DNA of 64,000 nucleotides. It comes from Cryptomeria japonica (lineage: Eukaryota; Streptophyta; Pinopsida; Cupressales; Cupressaceae). The notes under the pieces were generated by a model. That model was given only the letters and a program-made list of their open reading frames with translations, searched no databases and had not been told where the DNA came from. The DNA lies in NCBI RefSeq assembly GCF_030272615.1, contig NC_081415.1, positions 365,683,667 to 365,747,666 of the forward strand, written 5' to 3'. The position numbers and the translations under genes were made by a program. Positions within the stretch are counted from its first letter, which is position 1, and every line of letters starts with the position of its first letter. Of the stretch, positions 19,461 through 31,630 are shown piece by piece.

Positions 19461-22400
19461 TGTTAACTATTTTTGCATTTAGTCCAAAATAGTCACACAA
19501 AAGGTAAAATGTTTTCAAAATAAGGGAATATAGTAGGATTGATTCATACCCAAGGACTAAGCCACATTTTTAATTTAGCTTTCATTGACTTTCAAATATC
19601 TTAACTTTGTCAAAAGGTCTTTAAAAGAAGCTTATCTTGTGTTTTCTATTATGGTGATCAAAGGTCAAAATGAATACATTGTCACATCTATTTTGGAGGA
19701 AAATTTATTTTGATTTTTTTTTTCTTTCACTAAGAAAAATGTATATTGTTTTTAGTATTTAACAATAATCACCATGAGTTAAAATCGCATACCAAGTTAG
19801 AGTCTTCACGCAAAGAGGAAAAACTACGTTTTCCTAGGGTTTATTTTACAGCTGGAAGAGAAATCATTCATAGAGGCCAAGGTTTGTGGGGAGTAGTTTT
19901 GATTGTAGAAAACTCTAATTACGCTTGTCAAAAGTTTGCATGGCAACCCGGGACAAGGAGAACGATAAGGAGTAGTTACAACATCCTAGAGAAGTGATGA
20001 AGAAGTTTCAGACAAATTGTCACAACTACTGCCCTCATACACGTGGAAGAATAGAACTGAGAGAAGGAACGAATGGTGGTTGCAACTAAGGAGAAATTGT
20101 TGAGTAATTTAAAAATTCATGCAAGGATATTTTCAAGCAATAATTTGTATAGTCTATCCCATCATCAAGCACTTGGGATCAATCAAATGCAAGGTCCATA
20201 GTTTTCTTAGCTTTTTCTAAAACTCTTCATGTCACAAAGTGTTATTAATAATTATGCATGAATGAAATGAACTCTTGCCCTAGTTAGCTAATGTACACAT
20301 GGAAGTGCATTAAATTTTTGAGTGTTGAAGATGAGGTCAAGAGCTTATTAGATAAAGCTTCAAAATCTTATTTAGGAGTTTGTATACATATAATAGTCCT
20401 TGAAGCTTAATTTTTGTTCAAAGATGAGCAAATATACTAAATTTTATTACTGTGATGATTGGTTAATAATGTTTCCCTTTATGCACATTGTTGCATTCTA
20501 ATATGAGATTGATAAAGGTTTTTAAGTCATCCATGTTTGTTGAAAATGTAAATTTTCAAAAAGATTATAGCAACGGTAAGTATCATTTGGTTACAATAAC
20601 AGAAGATAATGGAAAAGTGGCAAAAGGCATATACATGTTACAAAGGCCTCTAAAATTTGAAAAGAAAAAGAAAGGCAACAAAGATGAGGAAAGAGAATGA
20701 TAGCATTCATTGTAAAAAAAGATAGCATGCAGGTGTGGAAACAAGTCTTGATAGAATTTGGCCAATGATAGGAGTCACTATATCATGAGAAGAAATGATG
20801 GCAATTATATTGGTACAACAAACAAGTCTAACTACCCTATAAAGACAACAACAAATAGAAAAAGTCACGGATTAAGAAAAACATCAGAAGATCTTTTGTA
20901 GAAAAGAAGATGCAATGACCAAATCTTAGTAAAAATGATAGTCCATGATGTAAGAAAAAGCCTCACAGAAGAAAGGATAGTGACAAAGAGTTAGGTTTCA
21001 TATTTGGTTTGACAAAGGGATAGAATAAAAGTTGAAAACCTCTGAAAGTTTCATGAAGCCATGTGAATATGAGATGATTGAATCATTTTCCAAGGAGTCT
21101 TGAGAGAAGTCCCAAATGTTGAGACCACAATCCATGTGTAATGGGATAGTATGCAATCCGAATGAGCAGAGAGTTAATGAAATCTTTAAAAATAGTGGGC
21201 ATAAAAAATGATAAAGCATTCATCCATAGTCAACAAAAGGGCTCATACAAGGCATCAACAACTTAATGAAGAGTAGTTATAGATCAACACAAAGAGAAGT
21301 ATCAATAATATTGATACTAGATATCTCTCATAACATACATTGAGAATGATCAAAACAGAGCATAGTGATGACAGTCACAAGATTAAAAAAATGAAAGATG
21401 ACCATATAATAAGTTCAATGATGATATAAGAAGATAATAGAAACATGTCAAAAGTACATATCCTATCCATAAGAGTATATCCACAACTTAGAGACTGCAG
21501 TTATTATAGAAAGAATTAGTACAACATGTCAAAGAGAATTATGACAATCATATACTACACTTCAAACAATCCATCAAAGAAAATAGTGACGGTGAGCATG
21601 ATCAATTCAAGGGATTGTTAGAATAGCATATTCTCGTGACAGATATAAGGACACGAGCAGTAGTATATTCACATTATTCTCATCCATGTGCAAGTGAACA
21701 TGTAATGACCATGGATATACAGTGAGCACTTAGACAATGCACTAAGACTATGATGTACCTGATGATCTAAAACCAAATAACAATAATCAAGCTACATCAA
21801 TGAAAGGCAATGACATGACATAGGTAAGCTAGTAGTTGCAATTCATCATAGAATGGTCTTATTAAAGGCATTCCATTCCTTTCATTTTGTAATAGCAAGG
21901 AGTAACAGTTACAAGCTCATGATATGATGATTACATAAAGACATTTAATCACAATCTTCAAAGAACAAGAGTGATGAGAAAATGGAGATAAAGGTAGTGT
22001 TCGAAAACACTAAAGGGTCTATTACAAATTGTGAAAGGCTTTTGTGATAACAGTGAAAAGATGACATGTTCATATGCATACCCAGTTCATGTAAAAGACT
22101 GCTACGAGGTTGTGAGTGTATGATAGTCATGTAAGTCAATGATCTATGGTGGCAGTGAAATAACAAAGCTTCAAGTAACCCAAGAGCCTTGTCAAACCCT
22201 TATAAGCTATAGGCATGAAACATGATAGAAAAGAAGACTATCAAAAGGATATTAGTATATGGAAAAGATTTCATAGAGGTTACATCAATATACAGTAATA
22301 TGGAGGGAATGCAAAATCAGTGTCAAAAGGTCGATTTGTACATAAGATTGGAAGTAATCAAGGCTAAAACTTAGAAAGGAGCAATTTTGGGGGCTTCTAG

Positions 22401-23645
22401 GTGCATTTTGACATGTTTAAAAGATACCCAATGGATATATTAGCATTCAATAGGTTATTTGAAGCCATAAACTCTCAGTTTCAAGTGGTTTGGGGGTGTC
22501 TTAATGACCCAAAAATAGTTGCATCTGACACCCAAGAGGTTGAAGGCAAGAAGGAGAGTTATTACATCATAAGGAGTGTATCTAGGAGGTGATTAGTGAT
22601 TTTTTCAAGTAGTTGAGTAGACATAGAAGCAATTGAAGATCATTTCCAACCACTTACAAGCATCTAGGGACCAAAAATTAAAGCCTAATTGATAGACCAA
22701 TCAAAGAAAGAGTTTGTTCTTCATGAATATGACAGTTTGGAGCATTTTCAAGGAGTTCAGGTGGCCATTTTTAGTTATATCTGACCCAACATAGTCAAGA
22801 CTTCTTCAACCATTCAAGGCAAACATAATGCAAAGCATTTATGATGCTTTTGTACTTAAATAAGTAGGACTAGACTTCTTTCTAGAGTTATTCATTTTTC
22901 TCAGCATTGTTGCATTCTTCGACACTTTGGAAGCATTGAGACTACTTGTAATAAAGAAAACTAGTCCATTCTCATGATTGATTTAGCATTGTAAAAATTC
23001 TTTTCAAGCAAAAGAAGACATTATTATTCCAGTTCAATACTTTGTATCACTTATTTGGAGCAATTTTAGTCATATTTTGCCTTCTTATGTGGTTGTTCTT
23101 TTATGTCAAATCAGTTTATGAGCATAATTTATGTGCTTTTCTTTTAAAACCTTAAATAATGTTCAAAATAGAAGAATATGAACAAATTGTAGAATTCTCA
23201 TGCAGGTCGTAGGTTGTGATTAAACTTGTATTGTTGTTTTAGTTATAAAAAATACACTTTCCTTCAAAAAATAGCATTGCAAATGTCCTACATATGAGAC
23301 ACTGATGTATGAAGTGATAGAAATCATAATTTGTGCAAGTAGATGATCTATTGGGTCATTGTAAGTTTTAAACAACAAAGTATAGGAATGAAAATCCACT
23401 TTTGGTGAATCACATAGTTAGTAACTGGTTACTTTTCAAGTTTGAAAGATCATTTTTAGTTTCCTCTTCTCTTTTCCCCAACAATTATCCATTAGTTTAG
23501 TTTAGTTTATTAGGTGATTATCATAAAGAGCTAGCTCTTTAACTGGAGGTCTAATCTTAATTTTCACAGCCCACACTTTGGAGATCATTCCCATGTTTCA
23601 ATGGATGGTTGAACCTAGTAAAAAAGGGTGCACATTTCATTGACA
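19461..23645 (+). mobile_element. Element D 5' LTR (about 4.2 kb)
   Basis: Starts TGTTAACTATTTTTGC, matching TGCTAACTATTTTTTGC at 31631. Its first 2.5 kb (19461-21956) is repeated at 31631-34124. The right end is inferred from a CA at 23644-23645 shortly before a PBS-like site. A TATA-like tacttaaataag (about 22855) and an aataaa (22951) near the right part fit promoter and poly(A) signals late in a long LTR. Short reading frames inside, for example 20488-20700, show no family motif. Residues 21957-23645 have no second copy in the window, so the full length is inferred. Confidence 0.65.
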
Positions 23646-23653
23646 TCGGTTTT

Positions 23654-23671
23654 TGGCACACCCGATGGGAC
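23654..23671 (+). promoter_or_regulatory. Candidate primer binding site of element D
   Basis: The site tggcacacccgatgggac begins with the TGG expected opposite a tRNA 3' CCA and lies eight bases after the proposed LTR end. I could not match it to a tRNA from memory, so the primer is unknown; decay may have altered it. Confidence 0.35.
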
Positions 23672-24011
23672 TAAGAACTAGTTTTGAGTCCATGTTCAGA
23701 GTTTGTCTATTGTTTTTTGGTGTATGCAACAATAATTCTAGCCTTTAAGAGGCAAATAAGTTACATACCTGGCTACTCTAAGATATAGTAAAGAAGATAT
23801 TAGTGCATAGCAGCTTGTGAGTGGAGTACATACTCAAAGAAGATCCATACCATTCAACTATCTACAATTTTCTCTACCCAAAAGAAGAGGAAGAGTTGAA
23901 AAGAAGACAACTCCAATCCTAACCTATTCTAGAAGAACCAAGTCTACTCCTCCTTCTGCAAGATTACATATTGTTGTCTCATTTTTTGTTCCACCAAGAG
24001 TTCAAGCTACA

Positions 24012-24640
24012 ATGATTCACAGGGAAAGAAATCAGCCTTTTGTTCCTTTCAACCAAGGCAACCCATTAAATTTGACTCAACATGATGACATCCCGGTAGC
24101 TTCCTTGAAGAGTATCCCATTTTTTACTGGTGAAGACCAAACAACCCCTATTGAGCACATCAAGGATGTGGTTATTATTTGTGGTGTTCACCATTTCACA
24201 AAAAAAAACATTGCAATTAGATTGCTGGCAACATCCTTCAAAGAAAAAGCTTTGTAGTGGTTTGGAGGTTTGCTCGTGAACTCCTTAAACTCATGGGATC
24301 ATTTAGGAGAGGAACTTTTCAAGTATTTTGAGGACAAATTAGATCACTTGTCCTTGGTGGAGCATCTATATACAATCAAGAGGGATCCTCATGAGCATAT
24401 GACTAATTTTAATTTCTGGTTCCAAAAAACATGGGAGAGGATTCCACAAATGGTAAGACCCTCAGCTGATCATACATTTTTATATTATTTGAGAGCTCTT
24501 AACAATGACGTTTTGTTATGATACAATCTATGCGAGGTACTACACTGCTAGCTACTTATGCTATTGCAATTTGGGCTGAAAATAGCCTCATACAAGCTGG
24601 AAAGATTTCTCCAAGACCACCTATGCCTTATTTCCCCTAA
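24012..24640 (+). pseudogene. Element D gag remnant
   Basis: From an ATG at 24012 (an upstream in-frame start is possible) the frame reads a basic, proline-containing N-terminus, then IPFFTGEDQTTPIEHIKDV, a WFGGL motif right after a stop at 24255-24257, and SWDHLGEELFKYFEDKL, which fit the retrotransposon gag core. A further stop follows at 24519. No intact gag is possible. Confidence 0.7.
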
Positions 24641-25719
24641 GTAAACCACCTACATCACTACAAATACCCCCTATACCTACTATCCGAACATTACCTACAT
24701 TACCAGCACCAAATACTCTAGGTATTAGCCAATAAAATACTCCTCTAGCTCAATATTTTGAGATACAACAGATTAAATGACTCTTGCAGTCTTTTGGTAA
24801 TGAGATTGTGAACCTTAAGAGGCAACAAAGTTAGAACGTTAGACCTTTCTAGCCCTCATATCAACAAAACCAATACAAAAGGCGTCCATATCAACCAAAC
24901 AATCAAGGTCAAAAGCAAGTCCTTAACCCTAAGCTCTATCAAGCTTAAAATCCAAATGTTGCTAGCACCTCAAAAGAGATTATGCCCATTCAAAACAACA
25001 TGGCTCAGGAGTATGAGTGATTTTTTTCGTGCAACCAACCTCACAACCAAAATACTTGTACAAATGGTGTCATAAATCAGGATTTAATGGTCCAAAGCAT
25101 TTCTAATTTGTAGCCTAATCTGTCTCATGAAGCCCCCTATACAACAACAAGAAGAGAAAACATATGAGACAACTCTTCTCAACTAACAAGGGGAGGAGTT
25201 TTGTGGTGTGAATCAAGTTGGCCCATCTATTGCGAACAACACAAGAAATAAAAAGAGAGTCATTGATGGAGGATAACAATTCATGAATACTTCTACACTG
25301 ACAAATAAAATGACAAATGGAAAACAAGATGCTCTCGGTCCTTCCACTAGTGTTGGTCCTTCAGGTGGTAGTGCTAGCACTTCAAATGATGCTAACATTC
25401 ACATATTGCGAAGAAATCAGGCTATCGCAAGCAAGGAGCAGCCCAAAAATCTAGTGCAATCAACTCCTATGCATATTGAAACTACTGCTCTAAAGGGTCA
25501 AACAAAGGTTAGTGTGTCACCTTTTAATATTCTAGAGCATATGAAGAAAGTAAATTTATCCATGTCTATGTGGGACTCCTTGATTGTTCCTTGCCAAAAT
25601 AACCTTCTCCAATCGGCCTTGTCAAATTTGAGCATATCTAGTGAGCTTAATAGAGAGAAATCTAAGGTTGTGTTGACAAATACCACTAAAAAATTATAAA
25701 GAACAACAAGCTTCAAATG
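24641..25719 (+). pseudogene. Element D gag-protease linker
   Basis: Mostly low-complexity Gln/Asn/Pro/Thr-coding remains with stops, then an open piece at 25283-25699 whose end reads SPFNILEHMKKVNLSMSMWD. That matches the pre-protease motif of Tat-type elements (compare ISILELLRLSPSH in A). No zinc knuckle is clear. Confidence 0.55.
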
Positions 25720-26350
25720 TTAAGCCCCCACCATTTTATGTTTCCTTGATCATAGGTGACCATCTAGTTCATAATTGTATAATACACTCTAGGGCTAATA
25801 GTTCAATCATGCCTAAACAAATTGTTGATAAGTTGGGAATAGAATTTGAACCACTAGAAAAGGGAGTAGTATAGCTGGATGGTACAATTATCATAAAAAA
25901 ATTGAGTCTTAAATTCCATGCATGTCCAAATTTCTCCACACCCCAAGATCTCTACATTATAGAGTTGCCTCTATACTTTGTCATATGCTTATCTAGGGAT
26001 TTTACTAATAAAATTGGTGGATACTTGTCTTATGATTGGTCACATTTTCTTTTTAGGACTAGATATGGTACCAAAGTCACCATAAAGTTAGAACCAATTT
26101 CTAAAGATCATCTTGAGCCATATGTCCCTACTGCTATAAATACAAATTGTACCATTTTATATCTAGAAGACCATCTTGTAGCCAAGGAATTGGATACTCA
26201 AGTTGAACACACACCTGATATACTTCTAGATGAGTGGGCATCTAACAATTCCCAAAGTATCACAAATGAACAACAAGAGGAGGTAGGCTTGGGAGTTTAT
26301 TTCATACATGAACCTGATTATTTTGTACCTAATCTTGAAAAGAGTGATTA
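25720..26350 (+). pseudogene. Element D aspartic protease remnant
   Basis: The reading PPPFYVSLIIGDHLVHNCII, then HSRANSSIMPKQIVDKLGIE fits the Gypsy protease entry, but the catalytic Asp-Ser-Gly is changed to His-Ser-Arg, so it is inactive. One in-frame TAG lies at 25873-25875. The open piece 25902-26351 covers the rest and a poorly conserved tail rich in acidic residues. Confidence 0.65.
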
Positions 26351-26369
26351 ACAATAGTACAAACAACAA

Positions 26370-26790
26370 GAAAATGAAGTATGGAGGATGTTCTTTGATG
26401 GTTCAAGGAGAAAAAATGGTGTTGGTGGAGGTTTCATTCGTATATCTCTTAAGGGTGACAAGTATTAGGCTTCATTCAAGTTCACCTTTAGCTGCACAAA
26501 CAATACAACAGAGTATGAGGCCTTAATCCATCCTCTACAATGGGCAAGAACGATAGGTATTGGTTAGTGTTTTGAGATAGTGAACTCATTGTCAATCAGG
26601 TAAGAGGCCTTCGTACCAAAAAGAACACTTTTAAAGTCATATAAGCATAGAGTATGGGACCTCATTAAGGATTTTGAAGCCTTTAATCTATTGTCCATAC
26701 CTAGAGTGATAATAAACATGTTGATAGACTAGTTGCAATAGGTGCTCAATATGATATACCTGGTGAAATCAACAAGAATATAAAACAACA
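26370..26790 (+). pseudogene. Element D archaeal-type RNase H, upstream of RT
   Basis: Shows all four RNase H landmarks in order: FFDGSRRKNGVGGGF (about 26388), CTNNTTEYEALI (about 26490), DSELIVNQVRG in the next frame (about 26577), and HVDRLVAIGAQYD (about 26717). Two stops and one frameshift interrupt it. It lies between protease and RT; elements A and B instead carry their second RNase H after the RT-linked one. An RT-linked RNase H remnant is also present at 27891-28340, so D has two RNase H domains. Confidence 0.75.
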
Positions 26791-27021
26791 TTATATTAAG
26801 ATTATTGTTAGGCTTGCAGTTATTGATAATAACATTCATTGGCAAGTTTTCATATGCAACCCAAGAGAAATTACAACAATAGCATGATGAGCAGGTTATT
26901 CAGTTGAAGACTAACAAAGTACCAAAAGGTTTGGTTACTTTAGAGTCTATCTTTATTTTTTGATTACCAAGCTAAAAGGCCAAAATCCAACATGTAGATT
27001 CAACAAGATCATTATCAAGAG

Positions 27022-27890
27022 GTGGGACTTTTCAAGGGTAAGTTACTCAAATTGGGAAAGGTATGTTCAGATGAAGAAAAGAGTGCTTTTATTTATCTTT
27101 CTCAAGATTTTAATGATATCTTTGCATGGGAATATAGTGATCTAAAAGGGTTTGATCCCCAACTTGCCCAACATACTATTGAACTTGATCCTAATGCCAA
27201 GCTTGTAAGACAAAAACAAGGGCCCCTTAATCCTAAACTTGAGCCAATTATGGTGAAAGAGAACTTATTGAGAGCAACATTATATTTCACATCAAACATA
27301 CTTCTTGGGTGTCTAACTTAGTGTCAGTAAGGAAAAAGATTGGAGAAATCAAACTTTGTGTGGACTTTAGAGACCTTAACCAAGATTCCCTTAAAGATCA
27401 TTACCCATTGCCCTCTATGGAACAAATCCTTCAAGTTATTTTAGGTTCAAAGAGACTCTCATTGTTGAATGGTCATTTAGGCTGCAATCAGATTTTGGTG
27501 AAGAAGGAGGACCAATATAAAACAACATTTACCACAAAGTGGGGGACCATGGCTTACAAGAAGATGCCCTTTTGTTTATCCAATTTAGGGGCAACTTTCC
27601 AAAGAGCCATGGATATGGCATTTTAAGGTTTGATGTATAAAATAGTGCTAGTATATTTAGATGATTTTACTATTATTTCTAAAGATGCTAAGGAACATCT
27701 TACTCATTTGAAGCAAATTTTTGAAAGATGTAGAGAGTTTGGGATATCTCTTAATCCCAAAAAGTATGTGTTGGTTGTCCATGAGGGTAAGTTGTTAGGT
27801 TATGTAGTGTCAAAGCATGACATTACCATTGATCCAGAGAGGGTAGATGTTATTCTTGCTCTTCCTTTACTAGCACATCTATGTTGAAGA
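27022..27890 (+). pseudogene. Element D reverse transcriptase
   Basis: Motifs in order: FAWEYSDLKGFDPQLAQHTI, LCVDFRDLNQDSLKDHYPLP, LLNGHLGCNQILVKKEDQYK, FTTKWGTMAYKKMPFCLSNL, then YLDD at about 27655-27666 and LGYVVSKHDITIDPERV. Two stops or frame changes split it (about 27310 and 27624). The YLDD box and Gypsy motifs are clear, so the class is certain; it cannot be active. Confidence 0.85.
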
Positions 27891-28340
27891 AAAATATGAG
27901 TTTCAGCTAGACAAAAGATGGCAAAAGTAGTTTTGAACTCTTAAAGAAATCCCTTGCAACAAAACCTACTCTCCTAAATCCATATTTCTCCAAGGACTCC
28001 ATATCGTATGCCTATGGAAATATAGACAGTATCTCGGCCATGCTAGTGTAGCAGAATAATGAAGGTCGGGAACAACCATTGGCCTTTTTCAGTCAATGAC
28101 TCAAAGACTACAAGTTGAGGTATACATTTGTAGAAAACCATGTTCTTACTGTTATAAGAAGTTTGAAGAAAATTAGGCACATTATTTCTAATAACAAGAT
28201 AATGTTGGTGGTTTCTCACCCAAGTGTGAAAGAATTTTTATTGAGCAAGGATTTAAGTGATCAGAGAGTTTGTTGGGTGACCAAAGTGATGGAGTATTTC
28301 ATATAAATTAAGGTCACTAAGCTAGTTAGGGGCAAAGGCT
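27891..28340 (+). pseudogene. Element D RT-linked RNase H remnant
   Basis: The frame shows AYGNIDSISAMLV then a stop, NEGREQPLAFFSQ then a stop, LKDYKLRYTFVENHVLTVIR and IMLVVSHPSVKEFLLSKDLS, the usual connection RNase H pattern of Gypsy pol. The first acidic residue position is not conserved in a form I can recognise. Confidence 0.65.
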
Positions 28341-28399
28341 TATGTGAATGACTTGCTGGGAACATAAACAATAGTGGAGATGATGAAGACGAAGCTATC

Positions 28400-29700
28400 C
28401 TAGTGCTCCAGGATGAAGAACAAACTACTGCACCTATTTGTTCTACAAGTTGGGTGCAAGATACGAGTCACTTCCTGCAAATTGGTGAGTCTCCTCAAGG
28501 TTTGCATAGAGACAAAAGAAGGTACTATAAATTAAAATCCATCCCTTATGTATTTTTGAATGGTGTTCTTTTCAAGAAGGATTTTAATGGAGTTTTGCTA
28601 AGATGCATTGAAGCTAATCAGATTGACAAGGTTTTACATGAGTTTCATGAGGGGTCAGCTAGAGGTCACTTTTCTCCAAGAGCAACAACTCTTAAGGTCA
28701 TGAAAGGTGGCTATTATTGGCCTAGTTTGTTAAAAAATGCACACTCCTAGGTAAGAAGATGCAAAGGATGTGTCATATTTACAGGTAAAGAGAAATTAGC
28801 ATCCCTTTCCTTGCAACCCATACAAGAAAAACAACCCTTTATGAAGGGTGGTTTGGATTTAATTGGGGTCATAAATCCTCCTTCAAGTGTTGGCCATAAG
28901 TGGGTGCTCACAACCACTAATTATTTTACAAAATGGACCGAAGTTGTGGCACTTAAAGAAGCAAATGAGGTTGTTGTTTTGAACATCTATGAGGAGCTAG
29001 TATCAAGATTTAAAGTTACTGAATCTATTATTCAAACAATGCCCTTGCTTTTGTAGGAACAAGGATGATTGATTGGGTTCTTAAAAATGAAATTTATTTG
29101 AATACTTCTTCTAACTATTAAACTCAAGGTAACAGATAGGCTGAATCCACAAATAAGAATCTTCTCAGGATTATCAAAATAAATATGGAGGGCAATCAGA
29201 GAGTATGCCACACTAAATTGAAATCAACCTTGTGGGCTAATAGAATAACTTCCAAGAGGTCTACTGAACAATATCCATATATGCTACTTTATGGAAAGGA
29301 GGCAAGATTGCCTATTTCACTTGAAATTCTTGCACTTGACTTGGTTAATCAGCTTGACATGATTGAAGAATAACCTATGACATTGATATTAGCTCAATTG
29401 TTTGATCTTGAAGAGATAAGGAATGATGTTATGAAGAAGATAGAATTGCATTAGACACAAGTCAAGAGGTCATTTGATAAGAGAGCTTCTCCAAAAAAAT
29501 TCAAAGAAGGAGACATTGTGTTGAAGTGGGATGAACTCAAAAGAAACAATGGAAAGCACAATGGAAGTTTGATGCTTGTTAGAGTGGAACTTACATTATT
29601 TCTAAGTAAAAATAGCATAATGCCTTCCAACTGTCTAAGCTAGATGGAGAAATGTAATCAATCCCACTCAATGGGATTCATTTGAAGCATTGTTTTCGAG
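28400..29700 (+). pseudogene. Element D integrase remnant
   Basis: HHCC zinc-binding part at about 28635-28770 (HEFHEGSARGHFS, then CKGC), first core Asp in GGLDLIGVI (about 28855), then TTNYFTKWTEVVALKEAN. The second Asp region is damaged by a frameshift near 29035, and the Glu segment (AESTNKNLLRI) is visible near 29140. The C-terminal module VKRSFDKRASPKKFKEGDIV and remains of a GPY-like motif run to about 29695. Several stops rule out activity. Confidence 0.75.
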
Positions 29701-29795
29701 GTGAAATTAGTCCTTTGTACATATTAGGATAGGTTGTTAGGGGTTAGATTAGAGCAGTAGCACATGTTTAGGACTAGTTTGGTTTCCTCTTACAG

Positions 29796-31414
29796 TGTTG
29801 TAAATTGTACACCCTTAATTCAGGTTGTACAATTTCACGCTTAGGTTAGCACCCACCTTTGTGTGTTGCATTTTGCATTTAAAAATTCCTTTAGGAATTT
29901 AATTATTAATTAAATTAAATCTAAAGTATTCTCTTATCATTCTACACATTATAAAATTGGGCCCTTAACCCTAAGTGTGCCCCTTTTTATTTCCTCTTCA
30001 ATTAATTAATTAAATAAACCCTGATAAGGTCCTATTTCGACCTTCAATGCTCAATTTTGCATATCTAAACACCTTGAATTGTTGCAACGAGCTGGGATTA
30101 AATTTGTAATCATAATACCTTGCATCCTTAAAAATTTGGAAAAAATTTAGTCTAACCATGGTGATTTGCCCTAGTCCTGACTTTTTCTCCTTGAATTTTG
30201 AGATCATATTTTGGCGGTATTATAATGTTTAAGTCCCACTTTGTTTGAAATTATATCAATTCTAGGTCAGCCTATGATCAAAATAAAGTTAGGGTTTCAT
30301 ATATATAACCTTTTCTATCCTCATTTGAAGGATCCATCCATTAGCAATTGAAGGAAACTCTTGGGAAGTGAAAGTGTAGGTTTGTGTGGAGTCTTCAATT
30401 AGAAAATTCATCATTCATAATGTCTTCATCAACCTTCTTTCATCATCAATCAAAGCTTAAGACATATTGAAGAATAATAAGGAGATCACCGATTGTTGAT
30501 TGGCTTGTAGCTCTCCCTTAGGGTTTGGTATGGTTTCATGTTATTTTCATATCTCTATATGAGTTTCACATCATTCGTTTTCAGATTTACATTATTCCTT
30601 TAGATCCATATTGCATTTTTTATTTGAAGTATTTACATTATGTTCATTTAGGGTTTTTACTCAAAACATAGGGTAGAACTCTAGTTTTGTATTCTAGCTC
30701 ATTAGGATCTTACAAACACATGAGATTCTAGGGCACACACACTTTTAAATATTACATTGGCTATTCGTGGAGGTGGAAATCACCAAAACAAGGGGTTTGA
30801 CTAAGGAAAAACCCTATATAGCCACCCATACACCATTTTTCAGATCACAGGTGTAGGTACAGGAATCTGACAGAGCTATGAACTTTTTGGAAGCTAGAGT
30901 TTGCAGGTACATGCCTAGATCTAGAGGAAGGCCCCAGATCACTGGGACCGGGGTGTCCATGCCATGGTCCTCTACATTTTATGTAGTTTTTGGCAATTGA
31001 GTCTCCAGGGAACTCAATTTGTGGACCTCTGAATCTCATCTCAATCCAGTTAGAGAGACCAGGGTGCCCAATGCCCCTATCCGACACATCCAGGCTCATA
31101 TTCTGGCATCAAGTGCACATAAAAATTTCCTCTCCAACTCTATACTTTGTATATCAGTTTTAGTTTTGTATCTCTCCGTTATTTCAATTTACATAGTCAT
31201 TTTCATTCACCTTGCTAGATTAGTTTGTCAAAATTGCACATTCAGCTCATTTCCCTTTCATAGAAACAAAGGAATAGAAACACTAAGAGTATTCCTTGAC
31301 TCTCTTTTACAAGAGTTAGTCAAAGAGAATAACTTCCTTAGGAGCATTCATATTCCAATGTAGGGATGAAAGTAGGGTTAGGTCCTACATTACTCGATCC
31401 CATTTTTCACCACA
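29796..31414 (+). mobile_element. Solo LTR E (element C family) inside element D
   Basis: Starts TGTTGTAAATTGTACACC, like the right LTR of C (3063). It has a TATA-like box at 30302-30308, a ggtttgactaaggaaaaacc motif at about 30793 and CCATGG-containing GC-rich DNA at about 30930-30970. The end is set at a CA near 31414. There is no pol on either side that belongs to it, and D's 3' untranslated region appears to continue on both sides, so a solo LTR is the simplest reading. No target duplication was found. Confidence 0.5.
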
Positions 31415-31630
31415 ACACCTCCAAGTGTTAATGCACATTGCTTTTAGTTTCAGTCAATTGGATGAGTTGGTTTAAATTAATTTTCCTATTGTATAAGAGT
31501 TTTAATGGCAGCTCCAGGTCTGAGTTTTATTTATTTTTTGGTCTCTTTGACTCTATTGCCAAATTGAATAGTCAAGACAACTGGTCTAAATAGTTTTAGC
31601 AAGCAAAACAAGAGTAGAAGTCACCAAAAG

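Noticed and set aside
20488-20700. Frames within the element D LTR (also 32864-33067, 33389-33129 and 34145-34393)
   Set aside because: The frames differ between the repeat copies in start, end and frame and show no conserved protein, so they look like chance ORFs in an LTR.
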